DNA from: Azospirillum sp. B21
GTDB lineage: Bacteria > Pseudomonadota > Alphaproteobacteria > Azospirillales > Azospirillaceae
Direction of reading: 5' to 3'
Assembly: GCF_008364825.1 (NCBI RefSeq)
Contig: NZ_VTTO01000004.1
Span: 139,202 to 203,201 of the forward strand
DNA: 64,000 nucleotides
A program made the translations under genes and the position numbers. Shown here piece after piece: positions 8,441 to 20,956 of the stretch (the first letter of the stretch is position 1; every line of letters begins with the position of its first letter). Under the pieces are notes generated by a model. That model saw only the letters and a list, made by a program, of their open reading frames with translations, had not been told where the DNA came from and ran no database searches.

Positions 8441-8953
8441 TCAGAGCAGCGCGAACTGCTCCGCCGCCGCACCGTTGCCCTGCCCTCTGCCGGACTCCCC
8501 TGATCCGGCATGCCGGCGTTCCAGTGCCAGCAGCCACGCCTTGGTGTCCAGCCCGCCATGGCCGGAATAGCCACCGGGCGCCCCGCCACTGGCCAGCACC
8601 CGGTGGCAGGGGATGACGATCGGGATCGGGTTGGCGCCGCAAGCCCCGCCGACCGCGCGCGGCCCACTGCCCAACATCTTCGCCATCCCGCCATAGGTCG
8701 CCGTGCCGCCATAGGGGATCGCCAGCATCGCGTCCCACACGCTCCGCCGGAAGGCGGTGCCTGCCGGCTTCAGCGGCAGGTCGAAGCGCTGGAGCCGGCC
8801 GGCGAAATAGGCCTCCAACTGGCGCGCCGTTTCGACCAGCACCGCGTCGGGCTCGTCATGATCGAAGCGGCCCCAGCCGACCGAGGTCAGGGCGGATCCG
8901 TCCCCGGTCAGCATCAGGGGCCCTAGCGGGCTGTCGATGGATAGACGCGCCAT
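8441..8953 (-). CDS. ogt: Methylated-DNA--[protein]-cysteine S-methyltransferase
   Basis: The 170-residue protein has the active-site motif IPCHRVLASGG with the acceptor cysteine at about residue 114, and the helix-turn-helix segment FRRSVWDAMLAIPYGGTATYG, as in Ogt/MGMT. It removes alkyl groups from O6-alkylguanine to its own cysteine in a suicide reaction. It lacks an Ada-type N-terminal regulatory domain. It lies between the DUF255 protein (18 bp upstream) and the quinone oxidoreductase, so a three-gene leftward unit is possible. Confidence 0.92.
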   Translation of the reverse strand: MARLSIDSPLGPLMLTGDGSALTSVGWGRFDHDEPDAVLVETARQLEAYFAGRLQRFDLPLKPAGTAFRRSVWDAMLAIPYGGTATYGGMAKMLGSGPRAVGGACGANPIPIVIPCHRVLASGGAPGGYSGHGGLDTKAWLLALERRHAGSGESGRGQGNGAAAEQFALL

Positions 8954-8971
8954 AGCTTTTCTCCCCGGAAG

Positions 8972-11023
<2,052 letters not shown>

Positions 11024-11206
11024 GGCGGTGTCCGATCTGTTGGTGTGTCGTGAATCAATAGGTGGCGCCGGGGTGGCGTTGCGCCAGTGCATCCTATCTG
11101 TATAGTGGGGCATGAGCCGCTGCGGCGCTCAACCCCAAAATCAACACGGCCAATGCCTGGACCGGTGCCGGATCCGGTGCCCGGCTCCCGGTCTGGAGGG
11201 GGTCCC

Positions 11207-11458
11207 ATGAAAATCACCGTCGACATCGACTGCACCCCGGATGAGGCTCGGCATTTCCTCGGCCTGCCCGACGTAAAGCCGATGCAGGATGCCATGATGC
11301 ACGAGATCCAGGAGCGGATGCGTGCGAACCTCCAGGCCATGGACCCGGAGACCATGCTGAAGACCTGGCTTCCCGCCGGCATCCAGGGCATGGAGCAGAT
11401 GCAGAAGATGTTTTGGTCCCAGATGGCATCGGCCCTGGGGCAGGAAGGAAGAAAGTGA
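11207..11458 (+). CDS. Small conserved protein, DUF6489-like
   Basis: The 83-residue protein starts MKITVDIDCTPDEARHFLGL, with a preceding GGAGGG about 8 bp upstream. It is rich in Met and Gln (MQDAMMHEIQERMRANLQAM; MEQMQKMFW). It resembles a small alphaproteobacterial family of unknown function with a short beta strand followed by helices. Its stop overlaps the GTG start of the downstream ferredoxin (GTGA), so the two are translationally coupled. Confidence 0.75.
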   Translation: MKITVDIDCTPDEARHFLGLPDVKPMQDAMMHEIQERMRANLQAMDPETMLKTWLPAGIQGMEQMQKMFWSQMASALGQEGRK

Positions 11459-11814
11459 CCGATCCGAAGCCGTATTTCGAAGCCCATGTTTTTTGCTGCA
11501 CCAACCGCCGCCCCGACGGGCACAAGCGCGGGTCCTGCGCCGCCCAAGGGTCAGAGAAGCTGCGCGACTATATGAAGGCCCGCGCCCGCGAACTCGGCTT
11601 CGACGGCAAGGTGCGGATCAACTCGGCCGGTTGCCTCGACCGGTGCGAGCTGGGCCCGACGCTGGTGATCTATCCCGAAGGCGTTTGGTACACCTATCAC
11701 AGCACCGGCGACGTGGACGAAATCCTGCAGACCCATCTGGTCGAAGGCCGCCGCGTCGAGCGGCTGATGCTGACGACGGAGCAGCGGGAGCTGCGACCCG
11801 AGCAGCTCGGCTGA
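11455..11814 (+). CDS. Thioredoxin-like [2Fe-2S] ferredoxin family protein
   Basis: The 119-residue protein contains HVFCCTNRRPDGHKRGSC, then INSAGCLDRCELGPTLVIYPEGVWY. The spacing of the cysteines (one near residue 27, then a distal CxxxC) matches the thioredoxin-fold [2Fe-2S] ferredoxins related to the NuoE/HoxE cluster domain. It is presumably an electron carrier, with partner unknown. The GTG start overlaps the stop of the preceding small gene; mnmE begins 10 bp after its stop, so it may be co-transcribed with mnmE. Confidence 0.85.
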   Translation: MTDPKPYFEAHVFCCTNRRPDGHKRGSCAAQGSEKLRDYMKARARELGFDGKVRINSAGCLDRCELGPTLVIYPEGVWYTYHSTGDVDEILQTHLVEGRRVERLMLTTEQRELRPEQLG

Positions 11815-11824
11815 TCCGACAGCG

Positions 11825-13153
<1,329 letters not shown>

Positions 13154-13158
13154 GGGCG

Positions 13159-13174
13159 TGTTTCACGTGAAACA
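13159..13174. promoter_or_regulatory. parS site 2 (perfect), between mnmE and mnmG
   Basis: TGTTTCACGTGAAACA is an exact 16/16 match to the bacterial parS consensus and a perfect palindrome. It begins 6 bp after the mnmE stop and is the only intergenic parS in the window, about 9.7 kb from the putative origin. Confidence 0.95.
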
Positions 13175-13271
13175 GCGGGTGGGGTGAGAAGGACATTCAA
13201 CCACTCCCCACCCCACGATTTCCCTGCCCCGCCTCTTGGATCCCCGCGTTCATTCCGCTATGGTCCCGCAC

Positions 13272-15167
13272 ATGCGAAGCTTTGATGTCATCGTTGTCGG
13301 CGGCGGTCACGCCGGCTGTGAGGCGGCTGCGGCGGCCGCGCGCATGGGTGCGCGCACGCTCCTGCTGACCCACAAGGTCGAAACCATTGGCGAGATGTCC
13401 TGCAACCCCGCCATCGGCGGCTTGGCCAAGGGCCATCTGGTGCGGGAGATCGATGCGCTGGACGGCGTGATGGCGAAGGCCATCGACCGCGGCGGCATCC
13501 AGTTCCGCATCCTGAACCGCAGCAAGGGTCCCGCCGTTCGCGGCCCGCGCGCCCAGGCCGACCGCAAGCTCTATCGCCAGGCGATGCAGTCGCTGCTGGC
13601 CGAGCAGGAGAATCTGTTCATCGAAGCCGGTGGTGCCGAAGACCTGATCGTCGATGCGGATTCCAGTACTTCTGGGCAGCGGATCACCGGTGTCGTGACC
13701 GGGGCCGGCGAGACCATCCGCGCCGGTGCGGTGGTGCTGACCACCGGAACCTTCCTGCGCGGTCTGATCCACATCGGCGAGGAACGCACTCCCGCCGGCC
13801 GGGTCGGAGAGGCGCCGTCCATCGGCCTGTCCGACACGCTGGCCCGGTTGGGCTTCCCGCTCGGCCGGTTGAAGACCGGCACGCCGCCGCGGCTCGACGG
13901 CCGCACCATCGATTGGGATGCGCTGGAGAAGCAGCCGGGCGACACCCCGCCCCCGCCCTTCTCCTATATGACCGAGCGGATCGACACGCCGCAGATCGAC
14001 TGCGCGATCACCTGGACGACGCCGGAGGCCCATGCGCTGATCCGCGCCAATCTGCATCGCGCGCCGATGTATTCCGGGCAGATCACCGGCACCGGTCCGC
14101 GCTATTGTCCGTCCATCGAGGACAAGGTCGTCCGCTTCGCCGAGAAGGAGAAGCACCAGATCTTCCTTGAGCCGGAAGGGCTGGACGATCCCACCGTCTA
14201 CCCGAACGGCATCTCCACCTCCCTGCCTCGCGATGTGCAGCTTGGCATCCTCGCCAGCATGCCGGGTCTGGAGAAGGTGGTGATGATCCGCCCCGGCTAT
14301 GCCATCGAATACGACTATGTCGATCCGCGCGAGCTGAAGCCGACGCTGGAGACCCGCCGGGCGCCGCGGCTGTTCCTGGCCGGCCAGATCAACGGTACCA
14401 CCGGCTATGAAGAGGCGGCGGCCCAGGGCCTGATGGCCGGGATCAACGCTGCTCTGGCAGCAAGCGGCAACCGCGATGGCTTCGTGCTCGACCGTGCCGA
14501 CGCCTATATCGGCGTGCTGATCGACGACCTGATCGGCCGGGGCACCAACGAGCCCTACCGTATGTTCACCTCGCGCGCCGAATATCGGCTGCTGCTGCGC
14601 GCCGACAATGCCGACCAGCGGCTGACCGACAAGGGCGTTGCCATCGGCTGCGTCGGCTCCGAGCGTCGTGACGTCTTTGCCGCCAAGAGTGCGGCACTGT
14701 CGGCTGGTCGCGTGCTGGTGGCCTCGCTGCAGGCGACGCCGGCCGAACTCGCTCGCCAGGGGGTCGCGGTGAACCAGGACGGCGTGCGCCGCAGTGCCGC
14801 CGACCTGCTGCGCTATCCGGACATTGATCTTGCCGCCCTAACCCGCCTGTGGCCGGAGTTGGGGGAGATTGCCTCGGAGATCGCCGAGCAGTTGGAGATC
14901 GACGGAAAATACGCTGGCTATCTCGGTCGGCAGGAGGCCGACATCCGGGCCTTCCGCAAGGACGAGTCCCTTGCCCTGCCCGATGATCTGGACGTCGATG
15001 GCATCGGCAGCCTTTCCGCCGAAATCCGGCAGAAGCTGCGCCAGTCGCGCCCGGCGACCCTGGGTGCGGCGGCCCGCATACCCGGCATGACCCCGGCCGC
15101 TCTGGTCGCCCTGCTCCGTCATGTGAAACGTCGCGAAGCGGTTTCCTCTGGGGTGGCTGCGGAATGA
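13272..15167 (+). CDS. mnmG: tRNA uridine-5-carboxymethylaminomethyl modification enzyme MnmG (GidA)
   Basis: From the ATG at 13272 the protein is 631 residues and begins [20 protein letters not shown], the FAD dinucleotide-binding fold. Conserved segments include [30 protein letters not shown] with a catalytic cysteine, and [12 protein letters not shown]. MnmG binds FAD and works with MnmE on wobble uridines. Upstream in-frame ATGs at 13236 and 13260 are possible but precede the conserved start and lack a clear ribosome-binding site. The stop overlaps the rsmG start. Confidence 0.95.
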   Translation: MRSFDVIVVGGGHAGCEAAAAAARMGARTLLLTHKVETIGEMSCNPAIGGLAKGHLVREIDALDGVMAKAIDRGGIQFRILNRSKGPAVRGPRAQADRKLYRQAMQSLLAEQENLFIEAGGAEDLIVDADSSTSGQRITGVVTGAGETIRAGAVVLTTGTFLRGLIHIGEERTPAGRVGEAPSIGLSDTLARLGFPLGRLKTGTPPRLDGRTIDWDALEKQPGDTPPPPFSYMTERIDTPQIDCAITWTTPEAHALIRANLHRAPMYSGQITGTGPRYCPSIEDKVVRFAEKEKHQIFLEPEGLDDPTVYPNGISTSLPRDVQLGILASMPGLEKVVMIRPGYAIEYDYVDPRELKPTLETRRAPRLFLAGQINGTTGYEEAAAQGLMAGINAALAASGNRDGFVLDRADAYIGVLIDDLIGRGTNEPYRMFTSRAEYRLLLRADNADQRLTDKGVAIGCVGSERRDVFAAKSAALSAGRVLVASLQATPAELARQGVAVNQDGVRRSAADLLRYPDIDLAALTRLWPELGEIASEIAEQLEIDGKYAGYLGRQEADIRAFRKDESLALPDDLDVDGIGSLSAEIRQKLRQSRPATLGAAARIPGMTPAALVALLRHVKRREAVSSGVAAE

Positions 15168-15778
15168 GTGGGTTCGATGCCGTCGCATTTCAGGAAGCCA
15201 CCGGTGTTTCACGTGAAACACTCGACCGCCTGATCGCCTACGAGGCGCTGCTGCGCAAGTGGCAGCCGAAGATCAATCTGGTCGGCCCTTCCACTCTGCC
15301 CGATGCCTGGAAACGTCACTTCCTCGACTCCGCTCAGCTCCATCCGTTGTTGCCGGAGGGTACGCGGGTGCTGGTCGATCTCGGCAGTGGTGCCGGTTTC
15401 CCCGGTCTGGTGCTCGCCATTCTCGGTGTGCCGCAGGTGCATCTGATCGAGAGCGATGTGCGCAAATGCGCCTTCCTCCGCGAGGTCGCCCGCGTTTGCG
15501 AAGCGCCGGTCACCGTTCATACCAAGCGGATCGAGACCGTCACCGGCATCGAGGCCGATGTCGTCACCGCCCGTGCGTTGGCACCGCTGGCAGACCTCTT
15601 CACCTGGGCTCATCCTTTCATCGGAGCGCGCGGCAAGTGCCTGTTCCTGAAGGGTGCGGCGCTGGACGACGAATTGACCGCCACCACGCAATATTGGACA
15701 ATGGAATCCGAGCGATTTGACAGCCGCACCGATCCCAGCGGAACCATCCTGCGTGTGAGTTACCTTGAGCGTGTGTGA
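15164..15778 (+). CDS. rsmG: 16S rRNA (guanine-527-N7)-methyltransferase RsmG (GidB)
   Basis: The 204-residue SAM-dependent methyltransferase contains [18 protein letters not shown] (motif I) around residue 70, with N-terminal family features [16 protein letters not shown] and RHFLDSAQL. It methylates G527 of 16S rRNA; loss gives low-level streptomycin resistance in many bacteria. The ATGA overlap couples it to mnmG. A perfect parS palindrome in the 5' coding part is read as GVSRET, a peptide often seen at this place in alphaproteobacterial RsmG. Confidence 0.95.
   Translation: MSGFDAVAFQEATGVSRETLDRLIAYEALLRKWQPKINLVGPSTLPDAWKRHFLDSAQLHPLLPEGTRVLVDLGSGAGFPGLVLAILGVPQVHLIESDVRKCAFLREVARVCEAPVTVHTKRIETVTGIEADVVTARALAPLADLFTWAHPFIGARGKCLFLKGAALDDELTATTQYWTMESERFDSRTDPSGTILRVSYLERV
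15205..15220. promoter_or_regulatory. parS site 3 (perfect) inside rsmG
   Basis: TGTTTCACGTGAAACA matches the consensus at all 16 positions, within codons 14-19 of rsmG. It is 640 bp upstream of the likely parA start, so ParB spreading from here would cover the parAB genes. Confidence 0.95.
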
Positions 15779-15843
15779 AGACCGTGCCTGACACTGTTGT
15801 TCCCCCGCCCTCCTCCCGCCAACCGGACTCCCGAGAGGCTGCC

Positions 15844-16641
15844 ATGTCTGCCGTCACCCGTCCCCTTGCCCGCGTGGTTGCGATTGCCAACCAGAAGGGC
15901 GGCGTGGGCAAGACCACGACGACGATCAACCTCGCCACCGCGCTCGCCGTCATCGGCAAGCGGGTTCTGGTGATCGACCTCGACCCTCAGGGCAATGCGT
16001 CCACGGGTCTCGGCATTCCGCGTTCGGACCGCCGCGTCGGCATCTATGACGTGCTGTTCGACGACGTGTCGCTGGAGGATGCCGCCACCCCCTCCTCCGT
16101 GCCGAACCTGTCGATCATCACCTCGTCGGTCGATCTGTCGGGTGCGGAAATCGAGCTGGTCGGTGCCGAGCGGCGCGAGTTCCGCCTGCGTGAAGCGGTC
16201 GCCAACAGTGCGCTCGAATACGACTATGTCCTGATCGACTGCCCACCGGCACTCGGGCTGCTGACGCTGAACGCGCTGGTCGCCTCGCATGCCGTGATGG
16301 TTCCCCTGCAGTGCGAGTTCTACGCGCTGGAGGGTCTCAGCCATCTGGTCCGCACCATCGAGCGGGTGAAGCGCGCCTTCAACCCGAACCTCGACATCCA
16401 CGGCGTCGTGCTGACCATGTTCGACAAGCGCAACAACCTGTCGGACATGGTGGCGGCGGACGTTCGTGGTTTCTTCGGGGAGAAGGTGTACGACACCGTG
16501 ATCCCGCGCAACGTCAAGGTCTCCGAGGCGCCGTCGCACGGCAAGCCGGTGCTGATCTACGACATGCGCTGCCCCGGATCCCAGGCCTACATCCATCTGG
16601 CGGGCGAGGTGCTGCGCCGTGAGAAGAGACTGACCGCATGA
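15844..16641 (+). CDS. parA: Chromosome partitioning ATPase ParA (Soj)
   Basis: The 265-residue protein from the ATG at 15844 (MSAVTRPLARVVAIANQKGG) has the deviant Walker A KGGVGKTTTT, DLDPQGNASTG (Walker A' aspartates) and DYVLIDCPPALGLLTLNAL. ParA-ATP dimers on the nucleoid guide ParB-parS complexes toward the new pole. A longer version starting at a GTG (15775, overlapping the rsmG stop) would add 23 proline/serine-rich residues; I prefer the ATG because it matches the family N-terminus and has GAGAGG just upstream. parB overlaps its stop. Confidence 0.95.
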   Translation: MSAVTRPLARVVAIANQKGGVGKTTTTINLATALAVIGKRVLVIDLDPQGNASTGLGIPRSDRRVGIYDVLFDDVSLEDAATPSSVPNLSIITSSVDLSGAEIELVGAERREFRLREAVANSALEYDYVLIDCPPALGLLTLNALVASHAVMVPLQCEFYALEGLSHLVRTIERVKRAFNPNLDIHGVVLTMFDKRNNLSDMVAADVRGFFGEKVYDTVIPRNVKVSEAPSHGKPVLIYDMRCPGSQAYIHLAGEVLRREKRLTA

Positions 16642-17549
16642 TCGACGACACCAAGCAAGGTGGCGCCCGCCGCGCCAGCCTGGGCCGCGGCCTTTCCGCC
16701 CTGTTCGGCGAGGCGACCGAGGATTATTCGGCACTCGACAAGGTGCGGCAGTCCAAGCAGGTGCCGATCGAGTTCGTCCACCCCGGCAAATACCAGCCGC
16801 GGCGGAAGTTCGACGAAGAGGCGATCAGCGGCCTTGTCGAGTCCATCCGCGACAAGGGCATCCTTCAGCCGCTGTTGGTGCGCCGCGACGCCGAGGACGC
16901 CAATTCCTACGAGCTGATCGCCGGCGAACGCCGCTGGCGCGCCGCGCAGATCGCTGGCCTGCACGAGGTGCCGGTCATCATCCGCGATCTCAGCGACCGC
17001 GAGGCGCTGGAAATCGCGCTGATCGAGAACATCCAACGCCAGGATCTGACCCCTCTGGAAGAGGCGGAGGGTTACCGCCGCCTGATGGAGGAGTTCGAGC
17101 ATACGCAGGAGGATCTGGCCCGCGCCGTCGGCAAGAGCCGCAGCCATGTCGCCAACATGATGCGCCTGCTGGCTTTGCCGGATCCGGTCAAATCGATGGT
17201 GCAGGACGGTGCGCTGACCGCCGGCCATGCCCGTGCCCTGCTGACCGCCCCGGATCCGGCCGCAGTCGCCCGCGAGGTGATTACGCGCGGCCTGAACGTC
17301 CGCCAGACCGAAGACCTCATGCGCGGCGACCAGCCGAAGGCGAAGAAGGGCAAGGCCGCGAACGACGGATCCGGCGCCGCCCCGGCGATGAAGGATGTCG
17401 ACCTGATCAATCTTGAGGAGGAGATCTCCGCCCGCATCGGGCTGAAGGTCGCAATCAATCCTCAGGGACAGCGGGGAACCATCACCATCCACTATCAAAC
17501 GCTCGACCAGCTCGACGACGTGCTGCACCGTCTGGGTGGAGAGGAGTAA
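16638..17549 (+). CDS. parB: Chromosome partitioning protein ParB (Spo0J), CTP-dependent clamp
   Basis: The 303-residue protein begins with the ParA-contacting segment and [27 protein letters not shown] and [14 protein letters not shown] are the conserved N-terminal boxes that bind CTP. The helix-turn-helix lies around [20 protein letters not shown], and the C-terminal dimerisation region follows a KAKKGKAA linker. It should bind the four parS sites found here. Its start overlaps parA by 4 bp (ATGA). Confidence 0.95.
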   Translation: MIDDTKQGGARRASLGRGLSALFGEATEDYSALDKVRQSKQVPIEFVHPGKYQPRRKFDEEAISGLVESIRDKGILQPLLVRRDAEDANSYELIAGERRWRAAQIAGLHEVPVIIRDLSDREALEIALIENIQRQDLTPLEEAEGYRRLMEEFEHTQEDLARAVGKSRSHVANMMRLLALPDPVKSMVQDGALTAGHARALLTAPDPAAVAREVITRGLNVRQTEDLMRGDQPKAKKGKAANDGSGAAPAMKDVDLINLEEEISARIGLKVAINPQGQRGTITIHYQTLDQLDDVLHRLGGEE

Positions 17550-17577
17550 GGGGGCCTCGGGGGGAACTGGCTCGCCC

Positions 17578-18072
17578 CTATACCCGCGCCTTTTCCAGGT
17601 CGATGTAGCGGTAGAACAGTCCGTTCTCTTCCATGGGTGCACTCGACCAGACTTCGACCCACTCCGCGCCGATGGGCGGCATCAGCGTGTCGCCGTTCAC
17701 TGCGCTCTCCACGCGGGTCAGATGCAGGCAATCGGCGATGGGAAGAGCCTCGCGGAATAGCGCGGCGCCGCCGATGACGCAGAGCTCCGCCGCACCGGAC
17801 TCCTGCGCCCAGGACACGGCGGCTCCCAACCCGAAGAACCAGCGGGCACCGTCATGCTCCCCGACCGCCGTCTGACGGCTGAGGACGAGGTTGTCGCGGC
17901 CGGGAAGCGGGCGCAGCGGCAGCGACTCCCAGGTTTTGCGGCCCATCAGCACCGGCTTGCCCATGGTCAGCTGCTTGAACCGGCGCAGATCACCGGGAAG
18001 AGTCCAGGGCAATCGACCATCGCGGCCGATCACGTCGTTCATCGCAGCGGCCACAATCAGACTGATGCGCAT
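17578..18072 (-). CDS. folA: Dihydrofolate reductase
   Basis: The 164-residue protein starts MRISLIVAAAMNDVIGRDGR, with LPWTLPGDLRRFKQLTMGKPVLMGRKTWESL as in chromosomal type I DHFR: Trp in the Met20-type loop, an acidic residue in PGDLRRFK, and the NADPH-binding MGRKTWES. It reduces dihydrofolate to tetrahydrofolate. It is convergent with parB and is the last gene of the leftward rph-rdgB-hemW-folA run, 34 bp behind hemW. Confidence 0.92.
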   Translation of the reverse strand: MRISLIVAAAMNDVIGRDGRLPWTLPGDLRRFKQLTMGKPVLMGRKTWESLPLRPLPGRDNLVLSRQTAVGEHDGARWFFGLGAAVSWAQESGAAELCVIGGAALFREALPIADCLHLTRVESAVNGDTLMPPIGAEWVEVWSSAPMEENGLFYRYIDLEKARV

Positions 18073-18106
18073 CCCCTGCCCTTTCGCGGTTCAGATCGGG
18101 CAGATC

Positions 18107-19282
18107 TTACGCCAAAATTGCGCTGAGCACCGCGTTCAGTCGCTGTAGCCCCTCCGATGTCGCAGAGAGACGATGCGCATCGCGGGTCAGGAAGCCGCCT
18201 TCGATCAGGCGAGACAACGCCGCCGGCTCCACGAAATCGTCCAGCGTCCGGCCGGATTCCTCCACCAGACGGGCAAGCCGCACCCCTTCGCTCAGGCGCA
18301 GCCCCATCATCAGCAGCTCGGTGCCACGGGCATCGCGGCCGATCGGGTTGGGAGTGGAGGCGCCATGGCCGTCGCGTTCCACCCGCTCCAGCCAGATTTC
18401 CGGGGCACGATGGGCGCGAGTCGCAAACTTTTCGTTATCCAGCGTCAGCCGCCCATGCGCGCCGGGCCCGATGCCGACATAATCACCATAGCGCCAATAG
18501 GTCAGGTTGTGGCGGCTTTCCTCGCCCGGACGGGCGTGATTGGAAATCTCGTAGGCCGGCAGCCCCGCCGCCGTAAGCTGGCTCTGCGTGGCTTCATAGA
18601 GATCGCCGGCGAGATCCTCGTCGGGGAGCACCAGATCGCCACGGGCGTGCATCGGGTAGAAGGCCGTCCCCTCCTCGATCGTCAGCTGATAGACCGAGAG
18701 ATGGCCGACGGCGTAATCCAGCGCCCGCGCCAGTTCCGCTTGCCAAGCCGCCACCGTCTGGCCGGGACGGGCATAGATCAGGTCGAAGGAAAAGCGGTCG
18801 AAGGTCCGCGCCGCCAGTTCGATGGCGCCGGTGGCCTCCGCCGCGTTGTGCTGTCGGCCAAGGAACTTCAGGCTGGCGTCGTCCAACGCCTGGATGCCGA
18901 GAGAAACGCGGTTGATCCCGGCGGTGCGGAAGGCGCGGAACTTGTCGGCCTCGACGGAGGTCGGGTTGGCCTCCAGCGTCACCTCCAGCCGCTCGGCGAC
19001 CGGCCAGCGTTGAGTGACGCGGTCGATGATGGCGCCCACCGTTGCCGGCTCCATCAGCGACGGGGTGCCGCCGCCGAAGAAGATGGAGGTGACGGTGCGC
19101 CCGGCGGTCAGGTCGGCGTAATGGTCCAGTTCGCGCAGCAGCCCGGCCCGCCAGCGGTCGTGGTCGACGCGCTCGCGGACATGGCTGTTGAAATCGCAAT
19201 AGGGGCACTTCGACTTGCAGAAGGGCCAATGGACGTAGACGGCGAAACCAGGCCCCTCATAACCATGATCGGACGCACTCAC
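18107..19282 (-). CDS. hemW: Radical SAM haem chaperone HemW
   Basis: The protein contains the radical-SAM cluster motif [10 protein letters not shown] (CxxxCxxC followed by D-F). Authentic coproporphyrinogen dehydrogenase HemN has an additional cysteine (CxC) there, so this is the HemW branch. [12 protein letters not shown] and a C-terminal HemN-like region follow. HemW binds haem and delivers it to apoproteins such as respiratory enzymes. I choose the GTG at 19282, which overlaps the rdgB stop (GTGA), giving 391 residues; another GTG is 9 bp upstream. Confidence 0.92.
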   Translation of the reverse strand: MSASDHGYEGPGFAVYVHWPFCKSKCPYCDFNSHVRERVDHDRWRAGLLRELDHYADLTAGRTVTSIFFGGGTPSLMEPATVGAIIDRVTQRWPVAERLEVTLEANPTSVEADKFRAFRTAGINRVSLGIQALDDASLKFLGRQHNAAEATGAIELAARTFDRFSFDLIYARPGQTVAAWQAELARALDYAVGHLSVYQLTIEEGTAFYPMHARGDLVLPDEDLAGDLYEATQSQLTAAGLPAYEISNHARPGEESRHNLTYWRYGDYVGIGPGAHGRLTLDNEKFATRAHRAPEIWLERVERDGHGASTPNPIGRDARGTELLMMGLRLSEGVRLARLVEESGRTLDDFVEPAALSRLIEGGFLTRDAHRLSATSEGLQRLNAVLSAILA

Positions 19283-19878
19283 CGGAAACACCGCTCCACC
19301 AGCTGGCGGAAGGCGTCGGCGCGGTGGCTCATCTCGTGCTTCTTGGCCGGATCCATCTCGCCGAAGGTCAGGCCGTGGCCGTCCGGCAGGAACATCGGAT
19401 CATAGCCGAAGCCGTGCGGCCCGCGCGGCGGCCACACCAGCGTGCCGTAGCAGCGGCCCTCCACCGTCTCGACATGGCCGTCCGGCCAGGCGAGCGACAG
19501 GGCGCAGACGAAATAGGCGCTGCGGTCGCTCTGCTCGGCGAGACCGTCCTCGACCTTTTGCATCGCCATGGCGAAGTCCTTGGCCGGGCCGGCCCAGCGG
19601 GCGGAGTAGATGCCGGGATCGCCGTTCAGCGCCGGCACCACCAGTCCACTGTCGTCGGCAAGCGCGACATGGCCGGCGGCGGCCGCAGCCTTGGCCTTCA
19701 GCTCCGCATTGGCGATGAAGGTGGTTCCGGTCTCTTCCGGTTCGGGCAGGCCCAGCTCCCCGGCCGAGGTGAAGGTGGCGACATAGGGGCCGAGCAGGTC
19801 GGCGATCTCGCGCACCTTGCCCTTGTTGTGGCTGGCGATGACGAGGGTGTCGCCGGTGAAGCGGCGGGGAGCGGACAT
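19279..19878 (-). CDS. rdgB: Non-canonical purine NTP pyrophosphatase (RdgB/HAM1)
   Basis: The 199-residue protein shows [18 protein letters not shown] near the N-terminus, [27 protein letters not shown] in the middle and [12 protein letters not shown] toward the C-terminus, all HAM1-family signatures. It hydrolyses ITP, dITP and XTP to monophosphates, keeping deaminated purines out of nucleic acid. It sits 27 bp after rph and is coupled to hemW; the rph-rdgB-hemW order is common in alphaproteobacteria. Confidence 0.95.
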   Translation of the reverse strand: MSAPRRFTGDTLVIASHNKGKVREIADLLGPYVATFTSAGELGLPEPEETGTTFIANAELKAKAAAAAGHVALADDSGLVVPALNGDPGIYSARWAGPAKDFAMAMQKVEDGLAEQSDRSAYFVCALSLAWPDGHVETVEGRCYGTLVWPPRGPHGFGYDPMFLPDGHGLTFGEMDPAKKHEMSHRADAFRQLVERCFR

Positions 19879-19905
19879 GGTGATGAACCTCTGGCTGATA
19901 CGGCC

Positions 19906-20625
<720 letters not shown>

Positions 20626-20956
20626 GGGCATCATTCCGAAGGTCGGTTGCAATCGGGCGGCAAGCTACCGGCTCCGCCCGTTCCCGTCCAGCATGGCGTC
20701 CCGCCTGCCCGCCGGCAGCGGGGCGGGGACGCGGCGTCGGACGGGGCGGAGACGAATTGGATGGGCTGGCAAACAAACTGGATGTGTCGTTAATTGGCAG
20801 GAAAATGCATGATTCGTACAAAACGGTGCCGATCCAGGCTTGGCGAGTTGCGCGTTCGGCGTATACCATCGCTGCCCCACCGTCGGCAGCGCACCGCACA
20901 AAAAGGCATCAACGACGACCGACGGGCTGCACACTCCGTTGAGGAACACGACATCC
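20626..20956. other. Divergent rph/maeB intergenic region
   Basis: About 330 bp with no supported gene. It must carry promoters for leftward rph and rightward maeB. The stretch around 20750-20830 is more AT-rich than its surroundings. I see no strong operator palindrome and no RNA gene. Confidence 0.5.

Noticed and set aside
18107-19282. Oxygen-independent coproporphyrinogen oxidase HemN
   Set aside because: The cluster motif lacks the fourth cysteine of HemN (CxC), and the gene context rph-rdgB is that of HemW.
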